Of a stretch of DNA of 64,000 nucleotides, positions 18,187-27,142 are shown piece after piece. This stretch comes from Rhodanobacter denitrificans (lineage in GTDB: Bacteria > Pseudomonadota > Gammaproteobacteria > Xanthomonadales > Rhodanobacteraceae), in the NCBI RefSeq assembly GCF_003335105.1, contig NZ_QFWQ01000003.1, positions 186,001 through 250,000 of the forward strand. Direction: 5' to 3'. Under the pieces are notes generated by a model. The model was not told the origin of the DNA, ran no database searches, and saw nothing but the letters and a program-made list of their open reading frames with translations. Position 1 is the stretch's first letter, and each line of letters starts with the position of its first letter. Position numbers and translations under genes: made by a program.

Positions 18187-20077
18187 GCGGGCCGGCCAGG
18201 CCCATCCGCGCCAGCGCTTCGGCCTCGCCGTCCGCCGCTTCACCGGGTCGGATCACCGCGCGCAGCAGGCGCCAGCGGCCACGCCAGCCGCCGCTGGCGG
18301 CCTTCAGCCATTCCAGCGCCGGCAGCAGGCGCTGCTCGACCGCGGTGAAGTCGCTGCCGAACGGAAACGTCGGCAGCAGGCCCTTGTGGCGGAACGGTGC
18401 CAGCGCCTGGTGCAGATGGCGCGGATGGTGGCGGCGCCACGCCTCGGGGATCGCGAAATCCGCCGCCAGCTTGCCGTGCGCCTTCGCCTGCGCGCACAGC
18501 GCATCGAGGAAGCGCGCGTCGGCGATCGACAGCATCGCCTCGACGCATTCGCTGTCGCTCTTGCCGCGCAGGTCGGCAACGCCGTACTCGGTGACGACAA
18601 GATCGCGCAGGTGGCGCGGGATGGTGGTCTGGCCGTAATTCCAGCGGATGTTGCTCTCGATGCCGCCGCGGCCCTGGCGGGTGGCTCGCAACAGCAGCAC
18701 CGAGCGGCCGTCCGGCAGCTCGTGCGCCATCGCCACGAAGTTGTACTGGCCGCCGACACCGCTGACCACGCCGCCGTCTTCCAGGGTGTCGGACACCGCC
18801 GCGCCGAGCAGGGTCGCCATCATGCAGGTATTGAAGAAGCGCGCGCCGCGCCGTTGCAGCGTCGCCAGCGCCTGGTGGTCGCCGTATAGCTGGTTGACGT
18901 TGGACACCGCGCACATGTCGATCGCATCCGGATCGGCCGCCTCGGTGGCGTCGAGCCAGTCGTACAGCTCGCGCGAACCGAGGAAGAACGCGCCGCGCAG
19001 GTAGTGCCCGCCGGGAGTGGATGGACTCGGGCGGCCATCAGCGGCAGCGCGCTCCAGCGCCAGGTCGTCCCAGCTGCGCCGTTTCAGGATGCCGGCGCGC
19101 TGCAGGTGCATGAAGCCGTCCATCACCATCTCGCTGGCGCCGTACAGGCCGGCCCCGAACGGCGCCAACCCGCCCAGCTGGCCGGCCAGTGCGTGGGTGG
19201 CGCCGCCCGGGTCCAGCGCCACCAGCGCGCGCCGCCACAGGGTGTTGTCCTGCTGGCGCAGCAGCAGGGATTTCACCAGCGCATCGGACAGCGTGCCGAT
19301 GCCGACCTGCAGGCAGCCGCCGTCCCTGACCAGCGCACTGGCATGCAGCCCCAGCGCGTATTCGACGAGATCCACCGGCAGCCGCGGCAGCGCAAACAGC
19401 CGTGGCGAATGTTCCGGGCGCAGCTCCACGTCGAAATACGCTTCGGCCACCTCGGCGTCGCCGCCCAGGTACGGCAGGTCCGGATGCACCACCGCCACGC
19501 ACAACGGCCGCCTGCCGGCCAGTTGCGCCTGGCGCAGGAAATCCAGGGTCAGGTCAGGGTTGCAGGACAGGCTGTAATGCACGCCGTCAGGCCCTTCGCG
19601 CCGCGCCACCAGTTGCACCAGCAGGTTGATGTCCTGCATCGCCAGGTCGCGCGCCACGTGGGTGTAGTTCTGGCTGATGTAGTTGCGCTGGGCGCTGCCC
19701 GAATGCAACAGCGCGCCGGACTGCATGTAGAACTCGTGCACCTCGACGTTCGTGGGCAGCGCATTGCGCGCCTGGTCGAGCGCGTACTGCGGGTCGATCG
19801 CGTCGGCGCCGAAATGGCGTTCGACGAACGGCCCGAGGAAACGCTGCTCCAGCCCCGGCGCCGGCTGCGGCCGGGTCAGCGACAGCGCGGTGTACAGGCG
19901 CATCGAACGGGAGGCGTCGGCCGCAATCCGGCGGTACAGCGCGTTGAGCAGCCCGTGCGGTTTGCCCAGGCCCAGCGGCGCGGCGATGCGCAGGTGCGGC
20001 CCCAGTTTCTCGACAAGCTGGCGCGCGCAGGCATCGGTGTCGATATAGCGGTGCTCGATCGGCATGCGCGCGATCAT
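18083..20077 (-). CDS. Acetyl-CoA hydrolase/transferase family protein
   Basis: The 664-residue cytosolic protein belongs to the acetyl-CoA hydrolase / 4-hydroxybutyrate CoA-transferase family, which moves CoA between carboxylic acids through a glutamyl-CoA intermediate. Visible family stretches are VHEFYMQSGALLHS, SQNYTHVARD, LQVGIGTLSDALV, MVMDGFMHLQ and VSGVGGQYNFV. Also present are NIRWNYGQTTIPRHLRD and the C-terminal signature VTEYGVADLRGKSDSE. It is longer than the classic 430-500 residues because of inserts and a C-terminal helical tail. Start 20077 (MIARMPIEH) is chosen; 20065 is possible. The last 104 bp overlap ccoS in antisense. Confidence 0.85.
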   Translation of the reverse strand: MIARMPIEHRYIDTDACARQLVEKLGPHLRIAAPLGLGKPHGLLNALYRRIAADASRSMRLYTALSLTRPQPAPGLEQRFLGPFVERHFGADAIDPQYALDQARNALPTNVEVHEFYMQSGALLHSGSAQRNYISQNYTHVARDLAMQDINLLVQLVARREGPDGVHYSLSCNPDLTLDFLRQAQLAGRRPLCVAVVHPDLPYLGGDAEVAEAYFDVELRPEHSPRLFALPRLPVDLVEYALGLHASALVRDGGCLQVGIGTLSDALVKSLLLRQQDNTLWRRALVALDPGGATHALAGQLGGLAPFGAGLYGASEMVMDGFMHLQRAGILKRRSWDDLALERAAADGRPSPSTPGGHYLRGAFFLGSRELYDWLDATEAADPDAIDMCAVSNVNQLYGDHQALATLQRRGARFFNTCMMATLLGAAVSDTLEDGGVVSGVGGQYNFVAMAHELPDGRSVLLLRATRQGRGGIESNIRWNYGQTTIPRHLRDLVVTEYGVADLRGKSDSECVEAMLSIADARFLDALCAQAKAHGKLAADFAIPEAWRRHHPRHLHQALAPFRHKGLLPTFPFGSDFTAVEQRLLPALEWLKAASGGWRGRWRLLRAVIRPGEAADGEAEALARMGLAGPLRLADRLQRRLLRAALRQVAPADRAAPPAPPSGP

Positions 20078-20131
20078 GCCAGAAGCCCCATGATCGCGAC
20101 GCACCGTTGGAGCATCGCCTACACTCGGGCC

Positions 20132-21598
20132 ATGCCCATGCCGCTGATTCCCTCCACCCCGAGCCGTCTGCTCGCCGAACAGGCGCTGAGCCGCACCGCC
20201 GGCGCGCCGCTGCTCGGCGGCAACGCGGCCGAATGGCTGATCGACGCCGCGGCGCACTACGACGCCTGGCTCGCTGCGATCCGCAGCGCGCGTGGCCGCG
20301 TGCTGCTGGAGAACTACATCATCCGCGACGACGAGGTAGGCCGCGCATTCCGCGACGCCCTGGTGGAGCGGGCGCAGGCCGGCGTGTCCGTCGCGGTGGT
20401 GGTCGACTGGCTCGGCTGCCTGGGCCAGTCGCGCAGCGCGTTCTGGGCGCCGCTGCGCGCGGCCGGCGGCGAGGTGCGGGTGTTCAATCCGCCGCAACTG
20501 GGCCAGCCGTTCGGCTGGATCAGCCGCGACCACCGCAAGCTGCTGGTGGTCGACGGCATCCACGGTTTCCTCTCCGGCGTGTGCATCAGCGCGAAATGGC
20601 TGGGCGACCCGCGACGCAAGGTGCCACCGTGGCGCGACACCGGCGTGGCCCTGCGCGGCCCGGCGGTGGCCGAGCTGGAGGCCGCGTTCGCGCAGAGCTG
20701 GGCCGAGACCGGGGCGGCGCTGGCGCCGTTCGCCGCGCAGCCGGACGCGGCCGCGCCGGCCGGCGAGGTGGCGCTGCGGGTGATCGCCACCCAGCCGTCC
20801 ACCGCCGGCATGTACCGGCTCGACCAGCTGATCGCCTCGATGGCGCGCAGGACGCTGTGGCTCACCGACGCGTACTTCGTCGGCCTGGCGCCGTACGTGC
20901 AGGCGCTGGTGGCGGCATCGCGCGACGGCGTGGACGTGCGCCTGCTGGTGCCGGGCAGCAGCGACGTCCCGGTGGTGGCGGGCATGTCGCGCGCGGGCTA
21001 CCGGCCGCTGCTGAAGGCCGGCATCCGCGTGTTCGAGTGGAACGGCTCGATGCTGCACGCGAAGACCGCGGTGGCGGACGGCCAGTGGGCGCGGGTCGGC
21101 TCCTCCAACCTCAACATCGCCAGCTGGCTGGGCAACCGCGAGATCGATGTGGCGATCGAGGACGCCGGCCTCGCCGCGCAGCTCGCCGCGCAATACGAAC
21201 AGGACCTGGGCAACGCGACCGAGATCGTGCTGGCCCCGCGCCGCCGCCGGCACGGCAACGGCAGCCGCGAACAGGTGCGCAGCAGCGCGGCGCGGCCGTT
21301 GCGGGTGCGCCACGGCGGCGGCAGTTCCGGCCGCGCCGCCGCCGGTGCCCTGCGCATCGCCAACAGCGTCGGCGCCGTGCTGGCCAACCGTCGCGTGCTC
21401 GGCGACACCGGCAGCGGCCCGCTGTCCATCGGCACCCTGGCATTGGCCGTGCTGGCGGTGGTGGCCTTCCTGTGGCCGGCCTGGATCGGCTGGCCGCTGG
21501 GCGCCTTCGCCGCGTGGCTCTCCTTCAACCTCGGCATCCGCGCCTGGCGCGTGCGCCGGCGACACCAGCGCGAACTGCGCGAAGCCGGCGACGACTGA
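20132..21598 (+). CDS. Cardiolipin synthase-like phospholipase D protein
   Basis: The 488-residue protein has two HKD (HxKx4D) motifs: H134/K136/D141 in DHRKLLVVD and H309/K311/D316 in LHAKTAVAD, with the second followed by GSSNLNIASW. This is the layout of cardiolipin synthases, which condense phosphatidylglycerol species in the inner membrane. Unlike ClsA it has no N-terminal helices. Instead a basic linker (RRRRHGNGSR) leads to two C-terminal hydrophobic helices near 430-470. That resembles the ClsB/ClsC group, but the exact substrate is not decided by sequence. It is divergent from the CoA-transferase gene, 54 bp away. Confidence 0.85.
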   Translation: MPMPLIPSTPSRLLAEQALSRTAGAPLLGGNAAEWLIDAAAHYDAWLAAIRSARGRVLLENYIIRDDEVGRAFRDALVERAQAGVSVAVVVDWLGCLGQSRSAFWAPLRAAGGEVRVFNPPQLGQPFGWISRDHRKLLVVDGIHGFLSGVCISAKWLGDPRRKVPPWRDTGVALRGPAVAELEAAFAQSWAETGAALAPFAAQPDAAAPAGEVALRVIATQPSTAGMYRLDQLIASMARRTLWLTDAYFVGLAPYVQALVAASRDGVDVRLLVPGSSDVPVVAGMSRAGYRPLLKAGIRVFEWNGSMLHAKTAVADGQWARVGSSNLNIASWLGNREIDVAIEDAGLAAQLAAQYEQDLGNATEIVLAPRRRRHGNGSREQVRSSAARPLRVRHGGGSSGRAAAGALRIANSVGAVLANRRVLGDTGSGPLSIGTLALAVLAVVAFLWPAWIGWPLGAFAAWLSFNLGIRAWRVRRRHQRELREAGDD

Positions 21599-21690
21599 AG
21601 CTCCACGCTTCAGGCTGTTCCTGCACTTCACGCGTCAAGCGGATGTTTTTTCACGACTTGATACCGACCGCATGCTAGGCTCGCGCCCTT

Positions 21691-23043
21691 ATGCAAGCGC
21701 CGTTCGACGACTCCACACCACGCCATGTCCTCACCCCCAGCTCGCTCAACCGGCTGGTGCGCGACCTGCTGGGCGACGCGCTGCCGCTGGTGTGGATCGA
21801 GGGCGAGCTGTCGAACGTGGCCAGGCCCGCCTCCGGGCACCTGTACTTCACCCTGAAGGATAGCGGCGCCCAGGTGCGCTGTGCGATGTTCAAGCCTAAG
21901 ACTGCCGCGCTGCGCTTCCGGCCGGCCGACGGCATGCAGGTGCTGCTGCGCGCCAGGGTCGGCCTGTACGAGCCGCGCGGCGAGTTCCAGCTGGTCGCCG
22001 AATACATGGAGCCAGCCGGCGAAGGCGCGCTGCAGCGCGCGTTCGAGCAGCTCAAGGCCAGGCTCGATGCCGAGGGCCTGTTCGACGCCGCGCGCAAGCG
22101 TCCGCTGCCCCGCTTTGCGCGGCGCATCGGCGTGATCACCTCGGCCACCGGCGCGGCGATCCGCGATGTGCTCAGCGTGCTGGCGCGACGCTGGCCGCTG
22201 GCCGAGGTCGAGGTGCTGCCGGTACCGGTGCAGGGCCGCGAGGCGCCGCCGGCGATCGTGGCGATGCTGCGCAAGGCATCGAGCAGCGCGCGCTACGACG
22301 TGCTGCTGCTGACCCGCGGCGGCGGCTCGCTGGAGGACCTGTGGGCGTTCAACGAGGAAGCGGTGGCGCGGGCGATCCATGCCAGCCCGGTGCCGGTGGT
22401 CTCCGCGGTGGGCCACGAGATCGACTTCAGCATCGCCGACTTCGTGGCCGACCTGCGCGCCCCCACGCCATCGGCGGCGGCCGAGCTGCTGGTACCTGAC
22501 GCGGCGGCAACCGCCCGCCACCTGCGGCAGTTGCAGCAGCGCGTGGCCACCCTGCAGCAGCGCCGGCTGCAGGCACAGGCGCAACGCGTCGACCACCTGC
22601 TGGCACGGCTGCAGGCGCAACGCCCGCAGGCACGGCTGCAACGCGATCGCGAACGGCTGCAGAATCTGCAGCGCCGCCTCACCGTCGTGCTGCGCGAGCA
22701 AGCCCAGCTGCGCCGCACACGGCTGGAGCGGCTGCATGCGCGTCTGCTGGCACAGCATCCGCGCACGCGCCTGCCGCTGCTGACGCGCCGCCTGAGCGAA
22801 CAGGACCTGCGCCTGCGGCGCGCCATCGCGCACATCCTCGAACGCCGGCAGACCGCGCTGCGCCACGCCGGCCACGCGCTGCATGCGGTCAGCCCGCTGG
22901 CCACGCTGGAACGCGGCTACGCGATCCTGTTCGACGCGGAGGGCCAGGTGCTGCGGTCGGCAAGGAACGTTGCCGTCGACACGCCGCTGCACGCCCGCCT
23001 CGCCGACGGCGAGTTGCCACTGCGCGTCACCGGCGACGACTGA
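21691..23043 (+). CDS. xseA: Exodeoxyribonuclease VII large subunit
   Basis: XseA forms the single-strand-specific exonuclease VII with XseB. The 450-residue protein shows an N-terminal OB domain (LTPSSLNRLVRDLLGDALPL, VWIEGELSNVARPASGHLYF, LKDSGAQVRCAMF). A catalytic core follows (RIGVITSATGAAIRDVLSVL, LLTRGGGSLEDLWAFNEE, VVSAVGHEIDFSIADFVAD), and then a long Arg/Gln-rich coiled coil (about 265-400). The C-terminal motif LERGYAIL is complete. No xseB lies next to it in this window. Confidence 0.96.
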   Translation: MQAPFDDSTPRHVLTPSSLNRLVRDLLGDALPLVWIEGELSNVARPASGHLYFTLKDSGAQVRCAMFKPKTAALRFRPADGMQVLLRARVGLYEPRGEFQLVAEYMEPAGEGALQRAFEQLKARLDAEGLFDAARKRPLPRFARRIGVITSATGAAIRDVLSVLARRWPLAEVEVLPVPVQGREAPPAIVAMLRKASSSARYDVLLLTRGGGSLEDLWAFNEEAVARAIHASPVPVVSAVGHEIDFSIADFVADLRAPTPSAAAELLVPDAAATARHLRQLQQRVATLQQRRLQAQAQRVDHLLARLQAQRPQARLQRDRERLQNLQRRLTVVLREQAQLRRTRLERLHARLLAQHPRTRLPLLTRRLSEQDLRLRRAIAHILERRQTALRHAGHALHAVSPLATLERGYAILFDAEGQVLRSARNVAVDTPLHARLADGELPLRVTGDD

Positions 23044-23108
23044 ACGGCTCACACGTACTGAACACGGCATGCCTTTATGCTGGCGCGATCCGCTCCGGGA
23101 CAAAGTCC

Positions 23109-24539
23109 ATGCTCAGGAAAACCTACCCCTACTACCTCGCCAGCCGGCCGCAGACATCGAAGCAGATGCTGGACGTGCGCGACAAATTCAGCGGCAAGGT
23201 CGCCACCCGCGTCGCCGTACCCGACGCGAAAGCCACTGAAAAGGCGATCGCCGCCGCGGTGCAGGCGGCGAAACCGATGCGCGAATTCAAGCCGTGGGCG
23301 CGGCAGGCGGTGCTGCAGCACTGCGCGGCCCGCTTCGTCGAGCGCCGCGACGAGCTGGCCGAGGCGCTCTGCATCGAGGCGGGCAAGCCGATCAAGGATG
23401 CCGCCGGCGAAGTGACGCGGCTGATCGAGACGTTCCGCATCGCCGCCGAGGAGTCCGTGCGGATCAACGGCGAGACGCTGAACCTGGAACTGGCCGCGCG
23501 GCTGGACGGCTACCACGGCTACACCAGGCGCGTGCCGATCGGGCCGGTGTCCTTCATCACGCCGTTCAACTTCCCGCTGAACCTGGTGGCGCACAAGGTG
23601 GCGCCGGCGCTCGCGGCAGGCTGCCCGTTCGTGCTGAAGCCGTCGGAGAAGACACCGATCGGCGCGCTGGTCATCGGCGAGGTGCTGGCCGAGACCGACC
23701 TGCCGCGCGGTGCGTTCTCCATCCTGCCGCTGGACGGCGCGCATGCCGCGCCGCTGGTGGAGGACGAGCGCTTCAAGCTGCTCTCTTTCACCGGCGGACA
23801 GGTCGGCTGGCAGCTCAAGGCCCGCGCGGGGCGCAAGAAGGTCACGCTGGAACTGGGCGGCAACGCTGCATGCGTCGTCGACGCCGACCAGGGTCCGAAA
23901 CTGGACAAGGTGGTGGCGCGGCTGATCTTCGGCGCGTTCTACCAGTCCGGCCAGAGCTGCATCGGAGTGCAGCGCATCTATGCCCACGCCGACGTGTACG
24001 ACGCGCTGAAGCGCAAGCTGGTCGCCGCCACGAGGAAGCTGAAATCTGGCGACCCGAAGGACGGCAGCGTGTTCCTCGGCCCGATGATCGACGAGGCTGC
24101 CGCCGAGCGCCTGCACGGCTGGATCCTCGAGGCGAAGAAGGGCGGCGGGAAAATCCTCTGCGGCGGCAGGCGCAGCGGCAACATGCTCGAGGCCACCCTG
24201 ATGGAGAACGTGCCGGCCGACGCGAAGGCGAACCGCATGGAGGCGTTCGGGCCGTTCGCCCTGCTCGCCCCGTTCCGGAAGTTCGACGAGGCGATCGCCA
24301 TGGTCAACGACTCCGACTACGGCCTGCAGGCCGGCATCTTCACCGACAGCCTCGACCATGCGATGCGCGCCTGGAGCGAGCTGGAACAGGGCGGCGTGAT
24401 CGTCAACGACATCCCCAGCTTCCGCGTGGACAACATGCCATATGGCGGCGTGAAGTTGTCCGGCCTGGGTCGCGAAGGCGTGCGCTACGCGATCGAGGAC
24501 ATGAGCGAGGTCCGCCTGATGGTGATGCGCGAGTCCTGA
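23109..24539 (+). CDS. Aldehyde dehydrogenase family protein
   Basis: The 476-residue NAD(P)-dependent enzyme oxidises an aldehyde to the acid. It has the PFNFPLNLVAHKVAPALAAG cofactor region, the KPSEKTP lysine, a SFTGGQVGWQLK nucleotide-binding turn, the general base Glu in LELGGNA and the nucleophile Cys in QSGQSCIGVQR. The C-terminal EAFGPF and GVKLSGLGREG are intact. It resembles lactaldehyde/succinate-semialdehyde-type enzymes, but the substrate is not clear. It starts 65 bp after xseA and converges with the YdcF-like gene across a palindromic element. Confidence 0.92.
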   Translation: MLRKTYPYYLASRPQTSKQMLDVRDKFSGKVATRVAVPDAKATEKAIAAAVQAAKPMREFKPWARQAVLQHCAARFVERRDELAEALCIEAGKPIKDAAGEVTRLIETFRIAAEESVRINGETLNLELAARLDGYHGYTRRVPIGPVSFITPFNFPLNLVAHKVAPALAAGCPFVLKPSEKTPIGALVIGEVLAETDLPRGAFSILPLDGAHAAPLVEDERFKLLSFTGGQVGWQLKARAGRKKVTLELGGNAACVVDADQGPKLDKVVARLIFGAFYQSGQSCIGVQRIYAHADVYDALKRKLVAATRKLKSGDPKDGSVFLGPMIDEAAAERLHGWILEAKKGGGKILCGGRRSGNMLEATLMENVPADAKANRMEAFGPFALLAPFRKFDEAIAMVNDSDYGLQAGIFTDSLDHAMRAWSELEQGGVIVNDIPSFRVDNMPYGGVKLSGLGREGVRYAIEDMSEVRLMVMRES

Positions 24540-24576
24540 TTGCGGGAGCGTGGTGCGTCCCACGGCCCATCGCGTC

Positions 24577-24647
24577 GTACCCGCCGCAAGGGCGGGCAAT
24601 GCCGGCCGATCCATCGCCAAACAGCCGGCGGGCAGTGCCCGCCCTAC
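24577..24647. repeat. REPIN-like palindromic element, copy 2, overlapping a stop codon
   Basis: The right arm (24627-24647) is a perfect GTAG-foot arm when read on the minus strand (GTAGGGCGGGCACTGCCCGCC). The left arm from 24577 (GTACCCGCC...) is degenerate. It lies between two convergent genes. The TAG of the GTAG foot is the stop codon of the YdcF-like gene ending at 24644. Confidence 0.75.
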
Positions 24648-25405
24648 AGTGCGCCAGGTTTCGTCGCCTGCACGTTCCAGCCCATCGCGTTGTACACGTG
24701 GTAGCGCATGATGCCGGCGTACTCGTGCAGGGCCACGTCGGCCATGGCGAAGTTGTAGGACAGCGGCAGCCAGGACGGCATGCCGTCGACGTAGTCGGCG
24801 GACACCGGCACGGCGTGGATGCCGAAGTGCGCGAAGTACAGCATGCCGCGGCGCAGGTGGTAGGCGGACGACACCAGCAGCACGCGATCGGCACCATACG
24901 CCTTCAACAGCGGGCCGCTGAACTGCGCGTTCTGCCAAGTATTCATGCTGCGCGTTTCCAGCAGCAGGTCGACGGCATCCACACCCAGCTCTTGCAGGTC
25001 GCCGGCGTAGACCGCCGCCTCCGACCGGCCTACCCCGAGCGCATCGCCGCCGCTTGCCTCGACCTTGCACTCGTGTCCGGCCTGCCGGCATGCGCGGTAC
25101 AACTCCACAGCCTTGCCGATGCGCCCGTAGCCGAACAGGCTCGCCTCGACCTCGCCGCTGCCGGCCACCCGCACCGCACCGGCGCCCAGCAGCACGATCG
25201 CATTGCGCTGGCCCCAGGCGACGGGTGCCGCTTTCACATAATCCGATTGCAGTCGCGCAAGGAGCCAGATCGGCAGCGGCCCGCACCCAACCGCCAGGAA
25301 CAGGACCATCGCCAATGCCAGCAGCACTTGGCTGCAGCGGCGCCACTTCAACAGCGCCAGCACACCGGCAAGCACGATCAGGATCAGCAGCATGTTTGCG
25401 GTCAT
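24644..25405 (-). CDS. YdcF-like DUF218 membrane protein
   Basis: The 253-residue protein has two N-terminal hydrophobic helices (about 5-20 and 28-50) and then the DUF218 fold. Its hallmarks are NAIVLLGAGAVR, VEASGGDALGVGRSEA, LLLETRSMNTWQNAQFS, VLLVSSAYHLRRGMLYF and the C-terminal YHVYNAMGW region. Related proteins (YdcF, SanA, ElyC) act in envelope metabolism or bind nucleotide-like ligands. The start ATG 25405 (MTANMLLIL) is placed at the first helix. The stop codon is part of a REP element, so the C-terminal end may have been set by that insertion. Confidence 0.85.
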   Translation of the reverse strand: MTANMLLILIVLAGVLALLKWRRCSQVLLALAMVLFLAVGCGPLPIWLLARLQSDYVKAAPVAWGQRNAIVLLGAGAVRVAGSGEVEASLFGYGRIGKAVELYRACRQAGHECKVEASGGDALGVGRSEAAVYAGDLQELGVDAVDLLLETRSMNTWQNAQFSGPLLKAYGADRVLLVSSAYHLRRGMLYFAHFGIHAVPVSADYVDGMPSWLPLSYNFAMADVALHEYAGIMRYHVYNAMGWNVQATKPGAL

Positions 25406-25545
25406 GGACAGAGCCGGTGGAGATGGCGGGGCGCCGATGTCATTATGCCGATACGCCGCACCGCCGCACGGGCCGCATCGCCATGCGTCATGAGCCCACT
25501 GTCGCGGACCCTTGATGGACCGGGCCATTGCACGGGAGCTGAGCC

Positions 25546-26982
25546 ATGACCACCCTCGTCTTCGTCCACGGCTGGAGCGTCACCTCCACCGCCACCTACG
25601 GGCAGCTGCCGCGGCAACTGCAGCAGCAGGCGGCCGCGGCCGGCCTGGCGCTGACCCTGGCCGACATCTGGCTGTCCGAGTACGTGAGTTTCGACGACGC
25701 GGTGACCATGCCCGACCTGGTGCGCGCGTTCGACCACGCGCTGCGCGACCTGCACCTGCTCGACGCCAGCTTCGCCTGCGTCACCCACTCCACCGGCGGC
25801 CCGGTGGTGCGCGAGTGGCTGCGCGCACAGAGCGACATGCCGGGCACGCACAGCACGATCCGGCTCAGCCATCTGGTGATGCTGGCGCCGGCCAACTTCG
25901 GCTCCGCGCTGGCGCAGCTCGGCAAGAGCACGCTGGGCCGGCTCAAGGCCTGGTTCGCCGGCGTGGACCCGGGCCAGCGCATCCTCGACTGGCTGGAACT
26001 GGGCAGCGCGGCATCGCTGTCGCTCAACCTCGACCACATTCACGGCGACGACCCGGCCCAGCGCGGCCAGTATCTGTTCGTGCTCACCGGCGACCGGCCC
26101 GACCGCACGCTCTACGACCACCTCAACAGCTATACCGGCGAGGACGGCTCCGACGGCGTGGTGCGCATCGCCGCAGCCAACCTCAACGCCCGGCATGCCG
26201 TGCTGTCGCCGCCGGCCGGCGGCAGCGGCGGCGACATACTGGCGCTGAACCTCAGCCATGGCCCGCGCTGCGCGTTCAAGCTGATCGCCGGCGCGGCGCA
26301 TTCCGGCGACGAACTGGGCATCATGGCCAGCGCCGCACCCGCCACGACGCAGGCGATCCTGCGCTGCCTGCAGGTGCGCAGCGCGAACGATTACGGAGCG
26401 CTCTGCGACGCGTTCGAGCACGAGAACGATGCGCGCGACGCCGACAAGGTCGAGCTGGAACCCGCCGGGCTGTTCGCGCCGCGCGTGCATATCCACGATC
26501 CGCGCAGCCTGCTGATCGTGCGGCTCGGCGACGAAGCCGGCGAGCCGCTGACCGGCGCCGGCTTCCTGCTCACCGCCGGCACGCCGGCCAGCCCGGACCT
26601 GTTGCCGGAAGGCTTCATGCTCGACCGCCAGGCGAACTCGAAGCAGCGCACCACCATCTCGCTGTTTCTCGACCACAGCCTGCTCGCCGGCGACGATCGC
26701 GTGGCCGACCCGCGCAACAGCCGCAAGACGCTCCGCCCCGCCGTGGCCAGCCGCCAGCCGTACGGCGCCAGCGTGCAACCGCTCGACCTTGGCGGCCTGG
26801 TGCACCACGCGCTGGCGCAGAGCGCCGCCGGCGACGACCTGCTCGCCATCCTCGGTCCGCACCAGACCACCGTGCTCGACGTGGTGCTGCCGCGCAAGAT
26901 CCACGAGGGCGTGTTCCGGCTGACGCGGAACCTCGCACCGGAGGACTTCAGCGAGCCGGTGGCGGGCCCGGTGATCGGCTAG
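25546..26982 (+). CDS. Alpha/beta hydrolase, lipase/phospholipase-like
   Basis: The 478-residue protein opens with the strand-and-oxyanion pattern TTLVFVHGWSV (2-12). It carries a nucleophile elbow THSTGGPV with Ser82, in place of the classic GxSxG. Candidate acid and base residues follow later in LTGDRPDR and GAAHSGDE. The region APANFGSALAQLG matches triacylglycerol-lipase-like hydrolases that cut membrane lipids. The C-terminal 200 residues (from about 285) look like a separate beta-rich domain (VHIHDPRSLLIVRLGD, TTISLFLDHSLLAGDDRV) of unknown role. No signal peptide is seen, so it is probably cytosolic. Confidence 0.75.
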   Translation: MTTLVFVHGWSVTSTATYGQLPRQLQQQAAAAGLALTLADIWLSEYVSFDDAVTMPDLVRAFDHALRDLHLLDASFACVTHSTGGPVVREWLRAQSDMPGTHSTIRLSHLVMLAPANFGSALAQLGKSTLGRLKAWFAGVDPGQRILDWLELGSAASLSLNLDHIHGDDPAQRGQYLFVLTGDRPDRTLYDHLNSYTGEDGSDGVVRIAAANLNARHAVLSPPAGGSGGDILALNLSHGPRCAFKLIAGAAHSGDELGIMASAAPATTQAILRCLQVRSANDYGALCDAFEHENDARDADKVELEPAGLFAPRVHIHDPRSLLIVRLGDEAGEPLTGAGFLLTAGTPASPDLLPEGFMLDRQANSKQRTTISLFLDHSLLAGDDRVADPRNSRKTLRPAVASRQPYGASVQPLDLGGLVHHALAQSAAGDDLLAILGPHQTTVLDVVLPRKIHEGVFRLTRNLAPEDFSEPVAGPVIG

Positions 26983-27142
26983 CGCCGGCCGGGAGGGCAA
27001 CGCGCGCTGACCGGTTCCGTCGCCCTGCTGCGTGGAGGCATGCAGATCGGCGATACTGCGCACCTGCGGTTCTGCGTCGGCTTCCGGCGGCTCCGGGACC
27101 AACGCCGATTCACTTCGTGGCATACGCCGAGCCAGCCCTGGC

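Noticed and set aside
18083-21631. A much longer acetyl-CoA hydrolase starting near 21631
   Set aside because: The extension runs antisense through the whole cardiolipin synthase-like gene and has no family likeness; the family start lies near 20077.
27032-27142. An earlier start for the trifunctional polysaccharide protein
   Set aside because: The added 37 residues have no family likeness and would bury the signal anchor.
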